Shown here piece after piece: positions 6,868 through 10,672 of a DNA stretch of 10,672 nucleotides (its first letter is position 1; every line of letters starts with the position of its first letter). The stretch comes from an uncultured Chlorobiaceae bacterium. GTDB taxonomy: Bacteria > Bacteroidota > Chlorobiia > Chlorobiales > Chlorobiaceae. Both the position numbers and the translations under genes were made by a program. Location: assembly GCA_903929845.1 (NCBI GenBank), contig CAIYWF010000158.1, positions 1 through 10,672 on the forward strand. The letters are read 5' to 3'. The notes under the pieces were generated by a model that saw only the letters and a program-made list of their open reading frames with translations, had not been told where the DNA came from and ran no database searches.

Positions 6868-7224
6868 ATGCCGGCAGCGAAGATTACAGAAGAGGTTACC
6901 CGGTGCATTAGTGAGGCGCTTGGTGCCGGGCATTACCGGGAGGTGGCTTGCAAGCTTGCGGGTATTGACCGGCGGACGCTGTTGAATTGGCTGAAGCGGG
7001 GTGAGCGGGAGCGGTCTGGTTTGTATCGGGATCTGTACCTCGCGGTTGAAAAAGCAGAGGCGAAGGCGGAGGTGTTTCACCTGAAGAATATTGAGACGGC
7101 TTCGGTGAAGAACTGGTTTGCATCAGCGTGGTTTCTTGAGCGGAAGCATCCTGAGCGATGGGGCAAGCGTGAGGCTCCTCTGGAGGATGATCGGGAGCGG
7201 GATGAGGTTGTGGTTATTGGGTAG
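6868..7224 (+). CDS. Terminase small-subunit-like protein
   Basis: A 118-residue protein with an N-terminal HTH (about 8-42: ITEEVTRCISEAL, then VACKLAGIDRRTLLNWLKRG), a helical middle with 'LYRDLYLAVEKAEAKAE', and the closing pattern 'WFASAWFLERKHPERWGKRE'. The sequence 'G...A..AGI...T...W..RG...G.Y.....AVE.A.A...........A.....W.A..W.LER..P..WG' is typical of small terminase subunits of tailed phages, which recognise the packaging site. No large terminase or structural genes are present, as in PICI-type satellites that encode only TerS. AAGG sits 6 bases before the ATG. It is transcribed away from the repressor. Alternatives are a generic HTH regulator or a decayed prophage remnant. Confidence 0.6.
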   Translation: MPAAKITEEVTRCISEALGAGHYREVACKLAGIDRRTLLNWLKRGERERSGLYRDLYLAVEKAEAKAEVFHLKNIETASVKNWFASAWFLERKHPERWGKREAPLEDDRERDEVVVIG

Positions 7225-7304
7225 AGGATGTTGTTTCTGGTGTATATTTGTATAAATTGAACGTCACTCAGGGTTTTTGCTGCTCAAATAACTCTTCTGC
7301 TGGT

Positions 7305-8201
7305 ATGGAAACTATAGGTAAAATTGCGATTTTCATTGGCAGTTTCGCAATTTGTACAGAAGTTTATATTCATTTAATTTTACGCAACCCGCGCCCTAAT
7401 ATACCCTTAGCTAAGCTAGGTAACATCGCTATTATCATTGGTATTTTCGCAATTTGGTCAGGATACACCCTACAACCTGATATACCCAAAAGCGAAAGAA
7501 TAGGTTGTGCAATATCCAAAAGCGAAAGAATAGGTTGTGCAATACCCAAAAGCGAAAGAATAGGTTGTGCAACCGCCGCAGTGCCCCATCTATCCGCTAA
7601 TGATTCAACTTTGATTGCAGAGCGTGAAAAATATAGTGCAAAGCTTAAGAAAGCATCATATTCGTTTAACACACCCACTTCTGTCAAAATTGATACTCCA
7701 TTTACAATATATTTCCTATTAAATCCTCTGGATACACCTCAAAAACTGGCGAATAAACTGAGACGCAAAGTCTGGCATGAACCTTTTGGGAAAGAGCAAA
7801 AAATAGAGGCCGACCAAACAAAATGGAGTGCTAAAATGCGCGTCACGTTGACTGGTGAAGATTTTGAGATTACCCCAACTGAAGGAAAAACATTTGATGG
7901 TATAAAAACGCCTTCTACCTATAAGGAGACCTCTTGGAGCTGGCGCATACAGGCTAAAAATGTTGGCGAGGCGCTTCCGCTCTATCTCAATGTATGGTGT
8001 GAGTTACCTCAAGAGCTTGGAGGGCCTATGGAAATGATCCCTACATTAAACAGATATATCCGTGTAGATGTTACTCCGATATGGGTATTAAACACTTATT
8101 GGGAAAGGTGGAAATGGATTCTTGGGGGTATTGGTGCTGCACTTGTAGCTGCTTTTGGATTGTGGTGGAAGAGCAGACACCCCGAGGGTACAACAAGTTG
8201 A
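7305..8201 (+). CDS. Membrane protein with internal duplications, unknown function
   Basis: I do not recognise a named family. From the ATG at 7305 the protein has 298 residues; a TTG at 7248 would add 19. Residues 4-26 and 38-55 are predicted membrane helices, each built on the pattern 'GxIAIxIGxFAI', so the pair arose by duplication. A threefold 10-residue repeat (KSERIGCAI plus one linking residue) fills 59-90. About 115-260 looks like a beta-rich soluble domain, with 'WSWRIQAKNVGEALPLYLNV' as its clearest motif. A C-terminal helix (about 271-288) follows WERWKW and ends in a basic tail. The topology suggests a soluble domain tethered at both ends. Codon use is clearly more AT-rich than in the genes before it, suggesting a separate acquisition. 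No good ribosome site decides the start. The beta domain plus C-terminal anchor loosely recalls modules attached to signalling or defence proteins, but this is weak. Confidence 0.75.
   Translation: METIGKIAIFIGSFAICTEVYIHLILRNPRPNIPLAKLGNIAIIIGIFAIWSGYTLQPDIPKSERIGCAISKSERIGCAIPKSERIGCATAAVPHLSANDSTLIAEREKYSAKLKKASYSFNTPTSVKIDTPFTIYFLLNPLDTPQKLANKLRRKVWHEPFGKEQKIEADQTKWSAKMRVTLTGEDFEITPTEGKTFDGIKTPSTYKETSWSWRIQAKNVGEALPLYLNVWCELPQELGGPMEMIPTLNRYIRVDVTPIWVLNTYWERWKWILGGIGAALVAAFGLWWKSRHPEGTTS
7315..7456 (+). repeat. 40-bp duplicated membrane-helix segment
   Basis: Bases 7315-7354 and 7417-7456 are direct repeats matching at 34 of 40 positions and offset by 102 bp (34 codons), so the frame is kept. 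Each encodes one hydrophobic segment of the membrane protein. The divergence shows the duplication is older than the 30-bp triplication beside it. Confidence 0.8.
7482..7571 (+). repeat. Three tandem 30-bp repeats
   Basis: Three head-to-tail 30-bp units at 7482-7511, 7512-7541 and 7542-7571 differ at a single base (C7485 versus T7515). Each encodes ten residues including KSERIGCAI. Near identity implies recent expansion, and copy number changes would stay in frame. No spacers are present, so this is not a CRISPR array. Confidence 0.95.
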
Positions 8202-8344
8202 TTTTTTGGTGTTCATCTGAAAAGTATTTTCTGTTCACAATCTTCCCGCTTTGATTACTTTCTTGTTATTCACAACTGCTGTGGAAAACTGGAGGCTCAA
8301 AGTGAGATGTGTGTTGTCGGTTATGAGGAGGGAAAGGAGGGTTT

Positions 8345-8372
8345 GGGCACGGGAGGTTTCCGTGCCCTTTTT
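8345..8372 (+). terminator. Intrinsic terminator
   Basis: A perfect 8-bp stem, GGGCACGG/CCGTGCCC, with a 7-nt loop is followed by TTTTT on the plus strand. It ends transcription of the membrane-protein gene. It lies just beyond the stop of the convergent radC gene, for which it has no U-tract. The rest of 8202-8383 shows no gene. Confidence 0.85.
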
Positions 8373-8383
8373 GGTTGTGGGGG

Positions 8384-8875
8384 TTATTTGGGGATCAGGC
8401 CGTGTGAGAAGAAGCTGAAGTGTTGGTTGTTGCCGATGATGATGTGATCGAGAAGGTTGATATCGAGAATATTGCCTGCTTCGATGAGCTTGGTAGTTAC
8501 CTCTTTGTCGGCTTTGCTGGGCTCGGGGTTCCCGGATGGGTGGTTGTGAACGACCATGATTGAATGTGCGTTGGCGAGGAGTGCGCCTTTAAAGACTTCG
8601 CGGGGGTGGACGAGTGAGGCATTGAGGATGCCTTTGCTGACCAGTTCCATGCCGATAACGTCATTTTTGGTATTCAGGTAGAAGACATGGAGTTCTTCGC
8701 TGGCGCGTTCTTGCAGGCCGATGGTGTGGCAGAGGTCTACGACCATTTCTGCGCCGTTAATGCCTTTGGTGTAGATGATCTGGGATTCCCTGACAAGGCG
8801 GATTCCATAACGGGGAATGGTGACGGTGGCGGATTCGCTGGTGAAGAGCGGCAGAGTGTGTGAAGAGTGTTGCAT
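8384..8875 (-). CDS. radC: JAB-domain RadC-like protein (short form)
   Basis: A 163-residue RadC/JAB (MPN) protein. The metalloprotease-like signature H110-N-H112-P-S-G ... D123 (HxHx10D) is complete, preceded by the 'ELHVFYLNTKNDVIG' strand-turn-strand and followed by 'LLDHIIIG...HFSF', the standard RadC C-terminus. The helix-hairpin-helix N-terminal domain of full-length RadC (about 220 residues) is absent, as in many island- and plasmid-borne copies. The biochemical role of RadC is unsettled; this form is a frequent passenger of mobile elements. I place the start at ATG 8875, where family-like sequence begins; no Shine-Dalgarno is visible. The frame stays open upstream to 9355 through the palindromic region, but those codons look non-native. 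It converges with the terminator at 8345-8372. Confidence 0.88.
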   Translation of the reverse strand: MQHSSHTLPLFTSESATVTIPRYGIRLVRESQIIYTKGINGAEMVVDLCHTIGLQERASEELHVFYLNTKNDVIGMELVSKGILNASLVHPREVFKGALLANAHSIMVVHNHPSGNPEPSKADKEVTTKLIEAGNILDINLLDHIIIGNNQHFSFFSHGLIPK

Positions 8876-8900
8876 GGCTGTGAGTGCTTGGTTGAGCAAT

Positions 8901-8916
8901 ATGGCTTTTAAGCCAT
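8901..8916. repeat. Small palindrome ATGGCTT-TT-AAGCCAT
   Basis: A perfect 7-bp inverted repeat with a 2-nt centre, immediately upstream of the radC start on the other strand. It could be a radC regulatory site or the first member of the palindrome cluster that follows. Confidence 0.6.
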
Positions 8917-9064
8917 TCCCCGGGGGGACAAGGGCTTCCCCATGCCAGGCAAACTTTTTGTGCAAGGGAGGAAGTGAGCTGCACAAGGTACTCCGCGGAA
9001 GCGAACGACCCTTGTGCAAAAAGGCAAACTGGCATATCTTCAGCCCGTCCCACGGGGGATGCTT
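8910..9064. repeat. Long nested hairpin (about 155 nt)
   Basis: The central stem pairs CTTTTTGTGCAAGGG (8954-8968) with CCCTTGTGCAAAAAG (9009-9023), 15 perfect base pairs. A symmetric GCAAA/GCAAA internal loop (8949-8953, 9024-9028) separates it from ATGCCAG/CTGGCAT (8942-8948/9029-9035). Outward follow GGGCT/AGCCC, GGGAC/GTCCC and an imperfect CCCC/GGGG-rich stem. Inside the apical loop, TGCACAAGG (8980-8988) can pair with either arm's GTGCA segment, so alternative folds compete. No protein reading explains this symmetry. Confidence 0.8.
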
Positions 9065-9090
9065 TTTATTCGCGAAGCGGTTGCCTTCAT

Positions 9091-9120
9091 GCAGCAGGGG
9101 CGGTACTCCGGCCTTGCTGC
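9091..9120. repeat. Hairpin with GGTACTCC tip
   Basis: Arms 9091-9103 and 9108-9120 pair at 12 of 13 positions (one G.T, one G/G mismatch) around a TACT loop. The 9-mer GGTACTCCG at its tip recurs at 8987-8995 and 9450-9458, so a common building block is repeated in this region. Confidence 0.7.
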
Positions 9121-9126
9121 TCTTCT

Positions 9127-9198
9127 GCAAGCAAGGGGGTTGGGCCGAAACGAATAGAGGGGGCTTTACCGAAAGACGTTTCGGCCCAACCTGCTTGC
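9127..9198. repeat. Two-part hairpin, 12-bp perfect stem
   Basis: TTGGGCCGAAAC (9140-9151) is perfectly complementary to GTTTCGGCCCAA (9178-9189). Outside it GCAAGCA (9127-9133) pairs with TGCTTGC (9192-9198). The loop contains a small CTTT/AAAG stem. Confidence 0.85.
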
Positions 9199-9220
9199 TT
9201 TGCGTGTTTTCGTTCGGGCT

Positions 9221-9257
9221 GGCGGGGCGCTTGCTTTTTCTTGCAAGCGGCATGACA
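9221..9257. repeat. Twin hairpin, copy 1 (CGCTTGC/GCAAGCG)
   Basis: GGCGGGG, then the perfect stem CGCTTGC (9228-9234)/GCAAGCG (9243-9249) over a T-rich 8-nt loop, then GCATGACA. The same arrangement recurs 76 bp later with a base-pair change. Confidence 0.85.
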
Positions 9258-9296
9258 GACCGGGTATATCGCTGTGATTGATGGTGGCAAGGCTTT

Positions 9297-9336
9297 GGCG
9301 GGGTGCTTGCTTTTTTTCCTGGCAAGCAGCATGACA
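9297..9336. repeat. Twin hairpin, copy 2 (TGCTTGC/GCAAGCA)
   Basis: GGCGGGG, stem TGCTTGC (9304-9310)/GCAAGCA (9322-9328), T-rich loop, then GCATGACA. Relative to copy 1 the outer C-G pair is T-A, changed on both sides, so pairing is conserved while sequence is not. This is a repeated structured element. Confidence 0.85.
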
Positions 9337-9372
9337 AAGCCGCTGGCAAGAGCACGGCGAAGCCGGGCTGAA

Positions 9373-9425
9373 GCTCGCGCCGGAGCGGTATACAGGGGGC
9401 TCTCCCCTTTCGCGGAGGCGCGAGC
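9373..9425. repeat. Hairpin, 9-bp outer stem
   Basis: GCTCGCGCC (9373-9381) pairs perfectly with GGCGCGAGC (9417-9425). Within it AGGGG/CCCCT (9394-9398/9404-9408) forms an inner stem with a 5-nt loop. Confidence 0.75.
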
Positions 9426-9440
9426 GATCACGTTGACATT

Positions 9441-9466
9441 CGCCTTGCCGGTACTCCGGCAGGGCG
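9441..9466. repeat. Hairpin, 11-bp stem with TACT loop
   Basis: CGCCTTGCCGG pairs with CCGGCAGGGCG over TACT, with one G.T pair (T9445/G9462). It shares the GGTACTCCG tip with the hairpin at 9091-9120. Confidence 0.8.
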
Positions 9467-9525
9467 ATTTGCCGCTCTTTGGTGAGCATCCGTTACACTG
9501 AAGCGCCTTCTTGCGGAAGCGGAGG

Positions 9526-9571
9526 GCTGGTACGCGCTTTTTGCTGGTTTTTTTGCAAAAAGCGTGCCAGC
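9526..9571. repeat. Hairpin, 17-bp stem
   Basis: Bases 9526-9544 pair with 9555-9571: GCTGGTAC, a 2-nt bulge, then GCTTTTTGC, against GCAAAAAGC and GTGCCAGC. One pair is G.T (T9531/G9566). The stem lies in a T-rich loop context and is not followed by a terminator-like T-run. Confidence 0.8.
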
Positions 9572-9589
9572 CTGGGAGCTGGAGCAAGA

Positions 9590-9779
9590 GGGCGCGGTTG
9601 ACCGGGCTTGGCGGGATGGTTGATCCGGGTTTTTTGAGCGGATTTTTGTCTTTACCGAATTCTTCATTCTCAGCACGGCGCAAAAGCTCTTCCGCTTTTA
9701 GCCGTGCGAGAATGTTCTGCAGCAATGAGCTTTCGGGTTGGCCAGTGGGAGGCGGTTGGTGGTTCTTTCTGGAGAGCAA
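9590..9779 (-). other. Possible protein-gene remnant
   Basis: On the minus strand, codons from a TTG at 9779 read a plausible amphipathic segment (LLQNILARLKAEELLRRAENEE, residues 19-40) and then a Pro/Lys-rich stretch, before running into the 17-bp hairpin at 9571 and a long Ala/Arg/Lys-rich tail that looks random. It might be the end of a decayed gene or simply an open frame in GC-rich DNA. No ribosome site, domain or family is recognised. Confidence 0.2.
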
Positions 9780-9896
9780 AGGGCGGTTTTACGGGTGCAA
9801 GTGGAACCTGGAGAGCTTGGCAATCCCACTCCCCTGCCCTGTACAGAGCTGCATGGAGGGAGCGCCAAAGGTAAGGTGGCCCGCCAAAACCCGACT

Positions 9897-9972
9897 TTAC
9901 ATAATAGCAAATTATAGAACACGGTACCCCGTGTAGGCGCGTAGCGCCGGGTCTATAATTTCTATTATGTAA
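9897..9972. repeat. Cloverleaf-like structure, 21-bp outer stem
   Basis: Bases 9897-9918 pair with 9952-9972 over 21 base pairs broken only by a bulged C9908; the arms are strikingly AT-rich (TTACATAATAG and AAATTATAGA) in GC-rich surroundings. Inside lie two perfect GC-rich hairpins: ACACGG-TACC-CCGTGT (9919-9934) and GGCGC-GTA-GCGCC (9936-9948). The result is a three-way junction. It could be a MITE-like or REP-like element or an RNA domain. Confidence 0.85.
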
Positions 9973-10007
9973 GGCTGGCCGGCCCCGCCCGGCCAATGGC
10001 ACCAGCC
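9973..10007. repeat. GC-rich hairpin after the cloverleaf
   Basis: GGCTGG (9973-9978) pairs with CCAGCC (10002-10007), and an alternative inner stem GGCCGG/CCGGCC (9977-9982/9989-9994) overlaps it. It abuts the cloverleaf without a spacer. Confidence 0.6.
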
Positions 10008-10056
10008 GCCCTATGTTTTGTTCCGACGCCAGCAAGCGAAGCGCGCAGACGCTCTT

Positions 10057-10133
10057 CATGCACATTGCAGCGTTGCCCGAAGTGAGTGAGGCGAAGCCGA
10101 ATCGAAGGAGCGGCAATGCTGTATTGTGCCATG
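10057..10133. repeat. Long bulged hairpin
   Basis: Bases 10060-10077 pair with 10112-10129 at 17 of 18 positions (15 Watson-Crick, two G.T: G10067/T10122 and G10072/T10117). CATG/CATG extends the base of the stem past one bulged base. The 34-nt loop is purine-rich. Confidence 0.75.
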
Positions 10134-10155
10134 CTACCACAGCGGAGCCGGGCGC

Positions 10156-10215
10156 CAGGCAGGGCGCGAGCACCAAGCAGTCAATGTTGGCATAAAGCAT
10201 CGTGCGCACTGCCTG
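10156..10215. repeat. Hairpin, 11 of 12 bp
   Basis: CAGGCAG-G-GCGC (10156-10167) pairs with GCGC-A-CTGCCTG (10204-10215), leaving one mismatch. The loop contains further short complementary segments such as GCAGT/ACTGC, which offers an alternative fold. Confidence 0.65.
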
Positions 10216-10388
10216 ACGTGCGGCGGAGCTGCATTATTCTTTCTTCATTTGCGCATCACCGGGCTGGAGGTGAACGGCGCTGGAGCGGCAGTGCAATTGG
10301 CGCCGCCTGGCTGAGCAAGCGTGCGCCGATTGCGCAGAGCGGAAGTGACGGGCACCGGAAGCACAGGGCGCAAGCTTGCTTTACCTTG

Positions 10389-10411
10389 GCGCTCTTGTTC
10401 CTCAAGGGCGC
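10389..10411. repeat. Hairpin, 9-bp stem
   Basis: GCGC-T-CTTG and CAAG-G-GCGC pair over a TTCCT loop, with a central T10393/G10407 pair. The fully palindromic GCAAGCTTGC lies just before it at 10370-10379. Confidence 0.65.
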
Positions 10412-10526
10412 TTTTCTTCTCCCTGCTGACCGTCTCTTATAAGGCGCTCTGCACGTTCTGGAACCGGAGCGGGTCGATTCATGGAGCTGCGTGCAGCGAA
10501 GCGGAGCGGCGGCGGAATGAAGCGAG

Positions 10527-10549
10527 TTCTTCCCGCGCAGGTGGAAGAA
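10527..10549. repeat. Hairpin TTCTTCC/GGAAGAA
   Basis: A perfect 7-bp inverted repeat with a 9-nt loop. A smaller one, GCTGC-GT-GCAGC, precedes it at 10486-10497. No protein gene is supported in 10010-10672. Confidence 0.5.
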
Positions 10550-10611
10550 GGCTTGCAGTGCGCCTGTATCGCCTTGCCACCTCTTGGTTGCTGGCTGCAG
10601 AATATTCCTCA

Positions 10612-10651
10612 GCCGGGTGACTTGAGAGCAACGCGGTTCAAGTCACCCGGC
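10612..10651. repeat. Perfect 14-bp hairpin near the window end
   Basis: GCCGGGTGACTTGA (10612-10625) is perfectly complementary to TCAAGTCACCCGGC (10638-10651) with a 12-nt loop. No T-run follows, so it is unlikely to be a simple terminator. Confidence 0.85.
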
Positions 10652-10672
10652 ATGGCGTGATGGCCGGTCAGG

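Noticed and set aside
7482..7571. CRISPR-like 30-bp repeats
   Set aside because: The units are directly adjacent with no spacers and are in frame within a protein gene.
8817..9501. Several plus-strand open frames of 75-154 codons over the palindromes
   Set aside because: Compositions are Cys/Arg/Gly-rich and frame-independent, they overlap one another, and long inverted repeats cross them; no ribosome sites or domains.
9127..9972. Integron attC sites
   Set aside because: The hairpins lack the paired GTTRRRY/RYYYAAC core ends and the extrahelical-base arrangement, and no integron integrase is present.
9670..10209. 179-codon minus-strand open frame
   Set aside because: It crosses the cloverleaf and other hairpins and resembles no protein family.
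8901..10651. Group II intron or retron RNA
   Set aside because: No reverse transcriptase gene is visible and I find no domain V-like hairpin.
10612..10651. Terminator at the window end
   Set aside because: The stem is excellent, but no T-run follows on either strand.

Overview
The window looks like a genomic island or phage-satellite-like element integrated beside a tRNA-Ser gene in a bacterial chromosome. Gene content and general character (DUF4102 integrase, AlpA, DUF3987 ATPase, stand-alone JAB-type RadC) fit an accessory region of a Gram-negative bacterium, and my impression is a green sulfur bacterium (Chlorobiaceae). No phylogenetic marker gene is present, so that is an inference.

Layout. 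1-496: no convincing gene, but a very strong 22-bp hairpin at 244-307. 497-583: tRNA-Ser(CGA), followed by an intrinsic terminator. 591-746: short direct repeats that could belong to the attachment region. 766-2028: tyrosine integrase reading away from the tRNA. 2139-3179: an unrecognised 346-residue protein. 3305-3765: two small DNA-binding proteins (excisionase-type HTH, then AlpA) sharing one base. 3807-6285: a replication module of a DUF3987 helicase-like ATPase, a 9-bp iteron field, and an archaeo-eukaryotic primase (AEP) with a PriCT-like C-terminus. 6295-6681 (minus): a Cro/CI-type regulator. 6868-7224: a protein resembling phage terminase small subunits. 7305-8201: a membrane protein of different base composition carrying internal duplications, closed by a terminator at 8345-8372. 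8384-8875 (minus): a short JAB-domain RadC.

The last 1.8 kb (about 8900-10672) has no protein gene I can defend. It is packed with long, often nested inverted repeats: a roughly 155-nt hairpin, twin hairpins with a compensatory base change, a cloverleaf-like structure, and several stems of 9-21 bp. The one-sided pairs I found are all G.T on the plus strand, which hints at a plus-strand structured RNA. A cluster of palindromic repeat elements is the main alternative.

How the parts may work together (inference): integrase plus excisionase/AlpA would control integration and excision at the tRNA. The ATPase and primase would replicate the excised element from the iteron field. The Cro/CI-like repressor would keep it silent, and a TerS-like protein could direct packaging into a helper phage's particles. 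No capsid, portal or large terminase gene is visible, as expected for a satellite, but a decayed prophage or an integrative plasmid would look similar. No second tRNA-end repeat (attR) is visible, so the right boundary is probably outside the window.
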